Notes under the pieces: generated by a model | The model's database searches: none | What the model was told of the DNA's origin: nothing | Seen by the model: the letters and a program-made list of their open reading frames with translations, nothing else | Assembly: GCF_002090155.1 (NCBI RefSeq) | Contig: NZ_BBRM01000003.1 | Coordinates: forward strand, 1 to 64,000 | Reading direction: 5' to 3' | From: Demequina sp. NBRC 110056 | Lineage (GTDB): Bacteria > Actinomycetota > Actinomycetes > Actinomycetales > Demequinaceae | Length of the DNA: 64,000 nt | Shown here: positions 53,213 through 60,925 of the stretch, one piece after another | Layout: every line of letters begins with the position of its first letter | How positions within the stretch are numbered: the first letter of the stretch is position 1 | Program-made: the position numbers and the translations under genes

Positions 53213-53962
53213 ATGGCGACCGCACTCATCACCGGAGCGAGCCGAGGCCTGGGCGAGGAGTTCGCGTGGCAGCTCGCGACCGCCCGCCACGACGTCGTGC
53301 TCGTGTCCCGCAGCGGTGACGCACTCTCCGAGCTCGCCCACACGATCCGCGGCGCCGCGGGCGTCGAGGCCGAGGTGCTCGAGGCAGACCTCGCCCAGCC
53401 CGAGGGGCTCGCGGCGGTCGAGGCGCGGGTGTCGGACCCCGACCGACCCGTGAGCCTGCTGGTCAACAACGCCGGCTACGGGCTGGGCAAGGGCGTGCTG
53501 GAGACGACGTGGGAGGAGGAGCGGGACGCGTTGGCAGTGCTGGTCACCGCCCCGCTGTGCCTGTCGCAGGCGGCCGCGAAGGCGATGACCGCGCGCGGCC
53601 ACGGCGCGATCCTCAACGTCGCGTCGATCGCCGCCCACCTGTCGAACACGACGTACGCCGCCCACAAGCGCTGGGTCGTCGAGTTCACGCAGGCCCTCGC
53701 GGGCCAGCTCAAGGGCACCGGAGTGAGCGCCACGGCCGTGCTACCTGGCCTCGTGCGCACGCACTTCCACGACGGCCCCGACCTCGAGCACATGCGCCAC
53801 GACTACCCCGACTTCGCGTGGCTCGAGCCCGAGCAGGTCGTGGAGTCCGCGCTCGCGGCCGTGCGGCGCAAGGCCGTGACGGTCACCCCGTCGGTGCGGT
53901 ACGCGGCCAGCGGCAGCCTCATGCGGCTGGCGCCCCGCTCCCTGACGCGGCGCTCGCGCTGA
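53213..53962 (+). CDS. Short-chain dehydrogenase/reductase
   Basis: 249 residues, classical SDR. Cofactor motif TGASRGLGEEFA, LLVNNAGYGLGKG, catalytic serine in ILNVASIAAHLSN and the YxxxK pair in YAAHKRWV. An arginine right after the nucleotide-binding TGAS and at LVSRSGD suggests NADPH. The ending has a long C-terminal basic tail (RLAPRSLTRRSR). The substrate is unknown. ATG 53213 has no Shine-Dalgarno but a TACGCT at leaderless distance. Confidence 0.9.
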   Translation: MATALITGASRGLGEEFAWQLATARHDVVLVSRSGDALSELAHTIRGAAGVEAEVLEADLAQPEGLAAVEARVSDPDRPVSLLVNNAGYGLGKGVLETTWEEERDALAVLVTAPLCLSQAAAKAMTARGHGAILNVASIAAHLSNTTYAAHKRWVVEFTQALAGQLKGTGVSATAVLPGLVRTHFHDGPDLEHMRHDYPDFAWLEPEQVVESALAAVRRKAVTVTPSVRYAASGSLMRLAPRSLTRRSR

Positions 53963-53983
53963 CACGGCTCGGTCCCGCCTCTT

Positions 53984-54020
53984 CGCACGCTCGAGAAAGC
54001 TGATCCGATTGTCTCGCGTG
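53984..54020. terminator. Imperfect hairpin after the dehydrogenase gene
   Basis: TCGCACGC-TC-GAGA and TCTC-GC-GTGCGA pair with a two-base mismatch around a 16-base loop; it begins about 20 bases after the stop. Confidence 0.5.
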
Positions 54021-54119
54021 CGAGGTGGGATATCGGTCCTCCAGGACGCCGCCCGATGGCGAAGCGCGCAGAAAGCCTTCCTCCAGCAAGATGGGGAGGG
54101 GCGGACGGACCCGCGTCGG

Positions 54120-54125
54120 TAGGAT
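54120..54125 (+). promoter_or_regulatory. Probable -10 element (TAGGAT) of pyrE
   Basis: TAGGAT ends seven bases before ATG 54133; leaderless spacing. Confidence 0.6.
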
Positions 54126-54132
54126 CTCGCCC

Positions 54133-54693
54133 ATGAGCACCCCCCGTGAGCAGCTGCGCGATCTGATCAAGGAGCTGGCCGTCGTGCACGGCCGCATCAC
54201 CCTCGCCTCCGGCAAGGAGGCCGACTACTACGTCGACCTGCGCCGCATCACCCTGCACCACCGCGCCGCTCCGCTCGTGGGCCACGTGCTGCTCGACCAC
54301 CTCGAGGTGTCGGGCTACGGCCCCGCCGACGTCGACGCGGTGGGCGGCCTCACCCTCGGAGCCGACCCGGTCGCGACGAGCCTCATGCACGCCGCCGCGA
54401 GCCGCGGCCTCGACCTCGACGCGTTCGTGGTCCGCAAGGAGAGCAAGGCGCACGGCCTGCAGCGCCGCATCGAGGGTCCGGACATCGCCGGCCGGACCGT
54501 GGTCGCCGTCGAGGACACCTCGACCACGGGCGGCTCCGTGCTGACGGCCGTCGAGGCGATCCGCGAGGCGGGCGCCACGGTCGCCGCCGTCGCGGTCATC
54601 GTCGACCGCGACACCGGCGCGCGCGAGAAGATCGAGGCCGAGGGCCTGCCGTACCTGTCGCTGTTCGGGCTTGACGACCTCGGCCTGGCCTAG
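54133..54693 (+). CDS. pyrE: Orotate phosphoribosyltransferase
   Basis: 186 residues. Adds phosphoribosyl from PRPP to orotate to give OMP in UMP synthesis. The hood and orotate-binding region has GRITLASGKEADYYVDLRR, the dimer loop VVRKESKAHGLQRRIEG, and the PRPP motif TVVAVEDTSTTGGSVLTAV. The other pyrimidine genes are not in the window, as is usual for pyrE in these bacteria. Probably leaderless. Confidence 0.96.
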   Translation: MSTPREQLRDLIKELAVVHGRITLASGKEADYYVDLRRITLHHRAAPLVGHVLLDHLEVSGYGPADVDAVGGLTLGADPVATSLMHAAASRGLDLDAFVVRKESKAHGLQRRIEGPDIAGRTVVAVEDTSTTGGSVLTAVEAIREAGATVAAVAVIVDRDTGAREKIEAEGLPYLSLFGLDDLGLA

Positions 54694-54727
54694 TCACACC
54701 GTCCTTCACGCCGGCCACCCCCGCGAG

Positions 54728-54733
54728 TAGGGT
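54728..54733 (+). promoter_or_regulatory. Probable -10 element (TAGGGT)
   Basis: TAGGGT ends six bases before ATG 54740. Confidence 0.55.
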
Positions 54734-54739
54734 GGCGCC

Positions 54740-55837
54740 ATGCTGCGCCAGACGAGGGGTCGGTGGGCGGCCTTCGCGGCCATCGCCGTAGGACTCGCTG
54801 CGGTCGTGCTCGGCGCCAGCAGCGGCTGGGTCGCGATCATCGGCGTCGTCGCGATCGCGACGGGGATGGCGTGGGCCATCGCGGACGGCGTGCGTGCGGC
54901 GCGCCAGCGCGACGCCTACGCGACCTTCGCCGCGGAGCACGGCTGGGACTACCTGGCGAGCAGCCACGAGTACGGCGGCAGGTTCCGCGCGTACCCGTTC
55001 GCGGAGGGCATCCAGCGGCGCCAGGAGTCGGTGGTGCGGGGCGACTTCTCGGGCGTGCGTTGCGCGAGCTTCACCCACGTCTACGAGGAGAGCTCGAACC
55101 GCGACGGCGAGGTGCGGATCCCGGTCGCGCATCAGGTCACGCTCGCGGAGCTGCCGGTGGCGCTGCCGCGGCTCGACATCGTCCCGGAGACGCTCGGGGC
55201 GCAGGTCGCCAAGCGTCTCGGTGGCCGCGACGTCGACGTCGAGTCGCACGAGTTCAACGCCCGCTGGCGCGTCATCGCCGACGACGCTCGCTACGCCCAC
55301 GCGGTGCTCGATCCCCGCATGATCGAGCGGCTGCTCTCGCCGGACGCGTGGGGCGCGGCCATCCGCATCGAGGGCGGCGCCGTCTACACGTGGACGCCGG
55401 GCCGCCAGGGGGTCGACGCTCTCGCCAAGAGCCTCGGCCTCGTCGCGGGCATCGCCCGGCGCATCCCGCCGCACGTGCTGCGCGAGTACCGCGAGCGCGG
55501 CCACGGCGTCACCGAGGGGATCTCCGACGGCGCGCCCTCGTGGGCCACCGAGCCCGGCGCGCTCACCTCGCGCCGCCCGACCGACCTCGCCGCGCAGGCC
55601 GGCTACACGCCGATGCCCGTCGAGGCCGGCGGCGGCCCGGGCCGCGGCGGCGCGGCGGTCGGTGGAGGGAGCGGGCACAGCGCCGATGCGCTCGCGGCTC
55701 GGGAGGGCCAGCCCCCTCTCGCCGGTCCGGCCTGGGCGACCGAGTCAGGGGCCCTCACGACGGGTCGGTACACGGGGGTCGGCGTGGATGCCGACGGCGA
55801 CGGCATCGAGGACTGGCGGCAGCTGCCTCGCGGGTGA
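54740..55837 (+). CDS. Membrane protein of unknown function upstream of lemA
   Basis: 365 residues: two adjacent TM segments (AAFAAIAVGLAAVVLGAS and VAIIGVVAIATGMAWAI), then a soluble domain starting AAEHGWDYLASSHEY that occurs in many actinobacterial membrane proteins of unknown role. The C-terminal 100 residues are Gly/Ala/Pro-rich and carry a duplicated motif, SWATEPGALTSRR and AWATESGALTTGR, followed by VDADGDGIEDWRQLP, a possible calcium-binding DxDGDG loop. It lies 55 bases before lemA, so it may be functionally linked with it. Confidence 0.7.
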   Translation: MLRQTRGRWAAFAAIAVGLAAVVLGASSGWVAIIGVVAIATGMAWAIADGVRAARQRDAYATFAAEHGWDYLASSHEYGGRFRAYPFAEGIQRRQESVVRGDFSGVRCASFTHVYEESSNRDGEVRIPVAHQVTLAELPVALPRLDIVPETLGAQVAKRLGGRDVDVESHEFNARWRVIADDARYAHAVLDPRMIERLLSPDAWGAAIRIEGGAVYTWTPGRQGVDALAKSLGLVAGIARRIPPHVLREYRERGHGVTEGISDGAPSWATEPGALTSRRPTDLAAQAGYTPMPVEAGGGPGRGGAAVGGGSGHSADALAAREGQPPLAGPAWATESGALTTGRYTGVGVDADGDGIEDWRQLPRG

Positions 55838-55892
55838 ACGCGCGCGGGCGCGCTAGGGTCGGCACGTACCGGTGAACGGGAGGGTGGACACC

Positions 55893-56456
55893 GTGATCGA
55901 TGTCTTCATCGCAGTGCTCGGCGCGCTGATCGTCGTCGTCATCATCTGGGCGATCGTCCAGTACAACGCGCTCATCAAGCTACGCAATCTGGTCGAGGAG
56001 TCGTGGCGCCAGGTCGACGTCGAGCTGCAGCGCCGCCACGACCTCATCCCCAACCTCGTCGAGACGGTCAAGGGCTACGCGGCCCACGAGCGTCAGACGC
56101 TCGAGGACGTCACGGCGGCGCGCAACACGGCGGCGGAGCCCGGCTCGTCGCGCACGCAGCAGGCCGAGCAGGAGAACGTGCTCACGCAGGCGCTCGGCCG
56201 CCTGTTCGCGGTCGCCGAGGCGTACCCCGACCTCAAGGCGAATCAGAACTTCGGCCAGCTCCAGGCGGAGCTCACGAACACCGAGGACCGCGTCGCCGCC
56301 GGCCGCCGGTTCTACAACGCCAACGTGCGCGCCCTCAACACGAAGGTCGAGACCTTTCCGACCACCCTCGTCGCGTCGACCATGGGCATCGGTCGCGAGG
56401 ACTACTTCGAGGTGGTCGACCCCGAGACGCGCGAGGCGCCCACCGTCACCTTCTAG
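55893..56456 (+). CDS. lemA: LemA family protein
   Basis: 187 residues. One N-terminal TM (MIDVFIAVLGALIVVVIIWAI) then the LemA four-helix region: NALIKLRNLVEESWRQVDVE, RRHDLIPNLVETVKGYA, and RRFYNANVRALNTKVETFPT. LemA proteins are widespread membrane-anchored helical bundles of uncertain role, often near metalloproteases or TPM proteins, not seen here. GTG 55893 has GGGAGGG at 55878-55884; a GTG at 55872 is possible. Confidence 0.93.
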   Translation: MIDVFIAVLGALIVVVIIWAIVQYNALIKLRNLVEESWRQVDVELQRRHDLIPNLVETVKGYAAHERQTLEDVTAARNTAAEPGSSRTQQAEQENVLTQALGRLFAVAEAYPDLKANQNFGQLQAELTNTEDRVAAGRRFYNANVRALNTKVETFPTTLVASTMGIGREDYFEVVDPETREAPTVTF

Positions 56457-56492
56457 GCTTCCGGGCCGGCGCCGCAGCGCCGATGCGGGGGC

Positions 56493-56498
56493 TAGCCT
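56493..56498 (+). promoter_or_regulatory. Probable -10 element (TAGCCT) of the RNA methyltransferase gene
   Basis: TAGCCT ends six bases before GTG 56505. Confidence 0.55.
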
Positions 56499-56504
56499 GG
56501 CGCG

Positions 56505-57170
56505 GTGAGCGACACCACGAGCGGGGCTGAGGGCGCGGAGCACGTGCCCGAGCACGGCGTCGGCCCGTGGCCGGGCGGCGAGGATGCCTGGCCGGACGAC
56601 CCCCGGCTCGACCCGGATCTGCTGCGCGAAGGCGACCGCCGCAACGTCGTCGACCGCTACCGCTACTGGCGGCACGAGGCGATCGTCGCGGACCTGGACG
56701 AGCGGCGCCATCCGTTCCACGTCGCCATCGAGAACTGGCAGCACGACCTCAACATCGGCTCCGTGGTCCGCACTGCGAACGCCTTCGCGGCTCGCGAGGT
56801 GCACATCGTGGGGCGCCGCCGTTGGAACCGGCGCGGCGCGATGGTCACCGATCGCTACCAGCACGTGCGGCATCACCCCACGGTCGAGGAGTTCGTGGCG
56901 TGGGCCCACGGCGAGGGGCTCGCGGTGATCGGCATCGACAACCTGCCCGGCTCGGTCCCCCTCGAGACTGCCGAGCTGCCGCGGGCGTGCGTCCTCGTGT
57001 TCGGCCAGGAGTCGGTGGGGCTGACCGACGCCGTGCGCGACGCCGCCGACGCGACGCTCGCGATCGCGCAGTACGGCTCGACCCGATCCATCAATGCGGG
57101 GGCCGCGGCGGCCATCGCGATGCACCAGTGGGTGCGCCAGCACGCCGACATCGCGAGTGGGCACTCGTAG
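56505..57170 (+). CDS. SpoU/TrmH family RNA methyltransferase
   Basis: 221 residues. After a 45-residue acidic leader the SPOUT domain has IENWQHDLNIGSVVRTANAF (motif 1, catalytic arginine in RTANAF), VLVFGQESVGLTDAV (motif 2) and STRSINAGAAAAIAMHQW (motif 3, knot region). It methylates a ribose 2'-OH in tRNA or rRNA; the precise target is unclear. The gene order pyrE - SpoU - fba - purA is a common actinobacterial arrangement. Confidence 0.92.
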   Translation: MSDTTSGAEGAEHVPEHGVGPWPGGEDAWPDDPRLDPDLLREGDRRNVVDRYRYWRHEAIVADLDERRHPFHVAIENWQHDLNIGSVVRTANAFAAREVHIVGRRRWNRRGAMVTDRYQHVRHHPTVEEFVAWAHGEGLAVIGIDNLPGSVPLETAELPRACVLVFGQESVGLTDAVRDAADATLAIAQYGSTRSINAGAAAAIAMHQWVRQHADIASGHS

Positions 57171-57267
57171 AAGTTTCTCGCGAAGCGGTGTCGATCTGTT
57201 GCCGACGCTGCGTCGTAGGGGTGAGACTCGGGACAGGCCCGGCTCTCTCAGACACGGAGGAACTGCC

Positions 57268-57624
57268 ATGAAGTACCTGCTGATTCTCGCCTCGGACCCC
57301 GCCATCCCGTCGCCCGCTCCTGGCGACGACGACTTCGACGCCTACATGGGAGCGTGGGGCTCGTACACCCAGGAGCTGGTCGAGGCCGGCGTCTACCAGG
57401 GCGGAGAGGCCCTCCAGGGCCACGAGACCGCCACGACCGTGCGTCACGCCGAGGGATCCACGTCCATCGTCGACGGGCCCTTCGCCGAGCTCAAGGAGCA
57501 CCTGGGCGGCTACTACGTCCTCGACGTCGACACCCTCGACGATGCCTTGGCATGGGCCAAGAAGGTGCCAATCGGCACCGGGGCCGTCGAGGTGCGCCCG
57601 ATCTTCCCGACCGACGGCTACTGA
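57268..57624 (+). CDS. YCII-related domain protein
   Basis: 118 residues: MKYLLILASDPA opening, YTQELVEAGVYQGGEAL, then TSIVDGPFAELKEHLGGYYV, the pattern of actinobacterial YCII/DGPF proteins; the DGPF block is intact and close to the catalytic histidine of YciI relatives. These are usually encoded beside an ECF sigma factor, as here. ATG 57268 has CGGAGG at 57255-57260. Possibly a small dimeric hydrolase or sensor for the sigma factor. Confidence 0.9.
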   Translation: MKYLLILASDPAIPSPAPGDDDFDAYMGAWGSYTQELVEAGVYQGGEALQGHETATTVRHAEGSTSIVDGPFAELKEHLGGYYVLDVDTLDDALAWAKKVPIGTGAVEVRPIFPTDGY

Positions 57625-57643
57625 GCCGCGGAAGGCGCGTCGC

Positions 57644-58915
57644 CTGAATACCGACGACTCGGTCGACGCGGTCCTCACCCGCGTGGTCCGCGAGGAGGGC
57701 GGGCGCCTGCTCGCCCTCCTCGCGGATCGCCTGGGCAGCCTCGAGGTCGCCGAGGACAGCCTGCAGGAGGCCTGCGCTCGCGCCACGCGAGCATGGCGCT
57801 CCGGAGAGGTCCCGCGCGACCCCGCCGCGTGGGTCTACGTCGTCGCCCGCAACGTCGGTGTCGACCGGTCGCGCCGCGAGGCCGCGGCGCATCGCCGCCT
57901 GTCGACGAGCAGCCGCGTGCTCGACACCGCCGTCGAGCGCCCCGGTGAGGATGGCGAGGAGCCTGCGAGCGCATCGGCGCTGCTGGTGGCGGAGTATGCC
58001 GAGGTGGGGGACGAGCAGCTCCGCCTGCTCCTGCTGTGCTGCCACCCGGCGTTGTCGCGCGACGCGCAGGTCGCGCTGACGCTGCGCCTCGCTGGGGGGC
58101 TCACGACGGAGGAGATCGCAGCGGCGTACCTGCAGCCCGAGGCGACCGTCGCGCAGCGGATCGTGCGTGCCAAGCGCAAGATCCGTGCGGCAGGCATACC
58201 GCTGGTCATCCCGGAGGATCTGGGTGAGCGCGCAGAGGTGCTGGTGACCGTCCTCGGCCTGATCTTCAACGAGGGCTACCTCGCGCACTCCGCGTCCGCG
58301 GCGGGCCTCACCCGCGCTGAGCTGGCGGACCAGGCGATCCGCCTCACCGCGACGGCGGCCGATGCCCTCCCCGACGAGCCCGAGCTCGCCGGGCTGCTCG
58401 CCCTTGAGCTCTTCCATCGGTCCCGCGAGGCGGCGCGGGTCGACGCCGAAGGTCGCCTCGTCAGGCTCGCGGACCAGGACCGTTCGCTGTGGGACACCGT
58501 CCAGGTGGCGCGCGGCTTCACCGTGCTCGCGCAGGCGCTCGCCCGGCGGCGCTTGGGACCGTGGCAGGTGCAGGCGCTGATCGCCGCCGAGCACACGCGC
58601 GAGCGGCCAGACTGGAGCCGCATCGTCCGCTACCACGACCTGCTCGCGACCTTCAGCCCGGGGCCGGTCGCGCGGCTGGGGCGCGCCGTCGCGGTGGCCG
58701 AGGTCGACGGTCCGGAGGCGGGGCTGCGTGAGGTCGACGCGATCGACAGCCTCGATCGGTTCCACCTGTGGCACGCCGCGCGGGCGGACCTGCTGGAGCG
58801 TTTGGGTCGCGGCGGCGAGGCCGTCGGGGAGTGGGAGCGGGCCGCCGCGCTCGCGGCGAACCCGGCCGAGGCGGCGTACGCTCGCGGACGAGCAGAGCAC
58901 CAGGAGGGCGCATGA
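57644..58915 (+). CDS. ECF RNA polymerase sigma factor with C-terminal extension (YCII/DGPF-associated, ECF42-type)
   Basis: About 423 residues, twice a normal ECF. Region 2 is RLGSLEVAEDSLQEACARATRAW, region 4 QVALTLRLAGGLTTEEIAAAYL and QRIVRAKRKIRAAGI; the C-terminal 250 residues are a TPR-like helical domain with LFHRSREAARVD and AADLLERLGRGGEA-type helices, including the conserved GLIFNEGYLAHS. The group is always next to YCII/DGPF genes and lacks an anti-sigma factor. The only frame-consistent start with a ribosome site (GGAAGG, 57630-57635) is CTG 57644; an upstream ATG at 57542 would overlap the YCII gene. Confidence 0.86.
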   Translation: MNTDDSVDAVLTRVVREEGGRLLALLADRLGSLEVAEDSLQEACARATRAWRSGEVPRDPAAWVYVVARNVGVDRSRREAAAHRRLSTSSRVLDTAVERPGEDGEEPASASALLVAEYAEVGDEQLRLLLLCCHPALSRDAQVALTLRLAGGLTTEEIAAAYLQPEATVAQRIVRAKRKIRAAGIPLVIPEDLGERAEVLVTVLGLIFNEGYLAHSASAAGLTRAELADQAIRLTATAADALPDEPELAGLLALELFHRSREAARVDAEGRLVRLADQDRSLWDTVQVARGFTVLAQALARRRLGPWQVQALIAAEHTRERPDWSRIVRYHDLLATFSPGPVARLGRAVAVAEVDGPEAGLREVDAIDSLDRFHLWHAARADLLERLGRGGEAVGEWERAAALAANPAEAAYARGRAEHQEGA

Positions 58916-59151
58916 CCGAGGTTCCGGAGGACGAGCTTGAGCCGTACGAGAAGCTGCATGCCGACGGCTCGCCGTGGGCGCGCGGCCAGATGCACGAGGG
59001 CGCCGAGCACGGGTACTGGGAGTTCTTCCGCAAGGACGGCACGATGATGCGGTCGGGCACCTTCGACCACGGCGCCCAGGTGGGCGAGTGGACCACCTAC
59101 GACAAGCACGGCGCGCCGTACAAGGTGACGCAGATGAAGCCCCGGGGCTAG
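58912..59151 (+). CDS. Small MORN/YwqK-like protein
   Basis: 79 residues built of repeating short strands: YEKLHADGSPWARGQMHEGAEHG, YWEFFRKDGTMMRSGTF and GEWTTYDKHGAPYKVTQ. The G-x-W-x-x-Y-x-x-x-G spacing matches MORN-like YwqK repeats, about two and a half units. The ATG overlaps the sigma factor stop by four bases, so it belongs to the same operon. Role unknown. Confidence 0.75.
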   Translation: MTEVPEDELEPYEKLHADGSPWARGQMHEGAEHGYWEFFRKDGTMMRSGTFDHGAQVGEWTTYDKHGAPYKVTQMKPRG

Positions 59152-59207
59152 GTCCCGAGTCAAGGAATCGTGACCTCGAACTGATCGAGGCTTCGGTCTG
59201 TCGGCGT

Positions 59208-59213
59208 TAGAGT
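59208..59213 (+). promoter_or_regulatory. Probable -10 element (TAGAGT) of the metal transport operon
   Basis: TAGAGT ends seven bases before ATG 59221; its last T is the first base of the dyad operator. Confidence 0.6.
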
Positions 59214-59230
59214 TTTCGGTATGCCGAAAA
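59213..59230. promoter_or_regulatory. Dyad operator TTTTCGG-TATG-CCGAAAA over the start codon
   Basis: A perfect 18-base inverted repeat with 7-bp arms covers the last -10 base, the deduced transcription start and the ATG of the binding-protein gene. It is a plausible site for the MntR/DtxR repressor encoded last in the same operon. Confidence 0.75.
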
Positions 59231-60171
59231 GTCTCGTCCGCGCCGCCGTGGTCACCGCTGCCGCGGTGCTCGCCCTCGCCGGCTGCGCAAGCGAGACGGA
59301 GACGATAGCGTCGGACGGCTCGGCTGCTGGCCAAGGAGGGGACCAGCCCTTCGTCCTCACGACCTTCACGGTCCTGGCCGACATGGCGCGCAACGTCGCG
59401 GGCGACGACCTGCGCGTCGAGTCCATCACGAAGGTCGGCGCCGAGATCCACGGCTACGAGCCCACGCCGGGTGACATCGCGCGCGCCTCCGACGCGGACC
59501 TGATCCTCGACAACGGACTTGGCCTCGAGGCGTGGTTCGAGCGGTTCGTCGAATCCGTCGACGCCCCGCACGTCGTGGTGTCCGAGGGGGTCGAGCCCAT
59601 CGACATCGCCTCCGACGCGTACGCCGGCCAGGCCAATCCCCACGCCTGGATGAGCCCGGTGCTGGCGCAGTCCTACGTCGACGCGATGGCCGAGGCGTTC
59701 GGCGAGCTCGACCCGACGAATGCGGCCGACTACGACGCCCGGGCGGAGGAGTACAAGGCAGAGCTGCAGGCGGTGCAGGATGACCTGCTCGCGGCGCTCG
59801 CGGGCGTTCCCGACGACCAGCGCGTGCTCGTCACCTGCGAGGGAGCCTTCTCCTACCTCGCGCGCGACGCCGGCCTCGACGAGGTCTACATCTGGCCCGT
59901 CAACGCCGAGCAGCAGGCCACCCCCGGCCAGATCACCGCCGCCATCGAGCAGGTGCGAGCGCAGGACGTGCCGGCGGTGTTCTGCGAGTCGACGGTGTCC
60001 GACGCGCCCATGCAGCAGGTCGTCGAGGCGACGGGCGCGACGTTCGGCGGCACGCTCTACGTCGACTCGCTGTCGGAGGCGGACGGCCCCGTCCCCACCT
60101 ACCTCGACCTCATTCGCCACGACGCCGAGACCATCGCCGCGGCGCTCACCGCAGGCGGCGCCAGTGGCTGA
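59221..60171 (+). CDS. Manganese/iron ABC transporter substrate-binding lipoprotein
   Basis: 316 residues, cluster A-I metal-binding protein. Lipobox LALAGC with the lipidated cysteine at residue 22. Metal ligands expected from the family: H in AEIHGYEPTP, H in QANPHAWMSP, E in VTCEGAFSYLA and the acid near VFCESTVSD; the CEGAFSY and YIWPVNAEQQATPGQ blocks are of the Mn/Fe (MntA/SitA) rather than the Zn (ZnuA) type, which has a His-rich loop. First gene of a four-gene operon with ATPase, permease and DtxR regulator. Confidence 0.92.
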   Translation: MPKSLVRAAVVTAAAVLALAGCASETETIASDGSAAGQGGDQPFVLTTFTVLADMARNVAGDDLRVESITKVGAEIHGYEPTPGDIARASDADLILDNGLGLEAWFERFVESVDAPHVVVSEGVEPIDIASDAYAGQANPHAWMSPVLAQSYVDAMAEAFGELDPTNAADYDARAEEYKAELQAVQDDLLAALAGVPDDQRVLVTCEGAFSYLARDAGLDEVYIWPVNAEQQATPGQITAAIEQVRAQDVPAVFCESTVSDAPMQQVVEATGATFGGTLYVDSLSEADGPVPTYLDLIRHDAETIAAALTAGGASG

Positions 60172-60925
60172 CGCGCCCGCCCTCGAGGTCGACGCCGTCA
60201 CGGTTCGCTACGGCGACGTGACGGCCCTCGACGATTGCTCGCTCACCCTCACCCGCGGTCGCGTGCACGGCCTCATCGGCATGAACGGCTCGGGCAAGTC
60301 CACGCTCTTCAAGGCGGTCATGAGTGCCGTGCGACCGCAATCGGGCACGGTGCGCGTCGACGGCGAGGACCCGGCGCGAGCCCGCGCGCGCTCGGCGATC
60401 GCCTACGTCCCCCAGAGCGAGGACGTCGATTGGGACTTCCCGCTGTCCGTGCGCGACGTCGTCATGATGGGTCGCTACGGCTCAATGGGGCCGATGCGCC
60501 GGCCCCGGGCCGCCGACCACGCCGCGGTGGACGCGGCGCTCGCTCGGGTCGAGCTGGCCGACCTCGCCGGCCGCCAGATCGGGCGGCTCTCGGGCGGCCA
60601 GCGCAAGCGCGCCTTCGTCGCGCGCGGCCTCGCTCAGGGGGCCTCGCTGCTGCTGCTCGACGAGCCGTTCGCCGGCGTCGACAAGCGCTCCGAGCGGACC
60701 ATCGTCGCGCTCCTGCGCGAGCTCGCCGACGAGGGGCGCACGCTGCTGGTCTCGACCCACGACCTCCACGCGCTGCCGCAGCTCGCGGACGACGCGATCC
60801 TGCTCCTGCGACGGACCCTGTTCCACGGCTCCGTCACCGAGGCCCTGAGGCCCGAGAACCTCACCCGCGCCTTCGGCATGGACCTGGGCGACACGCGCCA
60901 GGATGACTCAGGCGGTGCGGCGTGA
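60164..60925 (+). CDS. Manganese/iron ABC transporter ATP-binding protein
   Basis: 253 residues. Walker A GMNGSGKSTLFKAVMS, Q-loop AYVPQSEDVDWDFP, signature LSGGQRKRAFVARGLAQ, Walker B LLLLDEPFAGVD, H-loop LVSTHDLH. The QSEDVDWDFPLSV stretch is typical of Mn/Zn importers. GTG 60164 overlaps the binding-protein gene by eight bases and its stop overlaps the permease GTG by four, so the operon is tightly coupled. Confidence 0.95.
   Translation: MADAPALEVDAVTVRYGDVTALDDCSLTLTRGRVHGLIGMNGSGKSTLFKAVMSAVRPQSGTVRVDGEDPARARARSAIAYVPQSEDVDWDFPLSVRDVVMMGRYGSMGPMRRPRAADHAAVDAALARVELADLAGRQIGRLSGGQRKRAFVARGLAQGASLLLLDEPFAGVDKRSERTIVALLRELADEGRTLLVSTHDLHALPQLADDAILLLRRTLFHGSVTEALRPENLTRAFGMDLGDTRQDDSGGAA

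Noticed and set aside
57491..58900. A 469-codon minus-strand frame over the large sigma factor
   Set aside because: The plus strand encodes clear sigma regions 2 and 4 with a conserved tail; the minus frame is a shadow.
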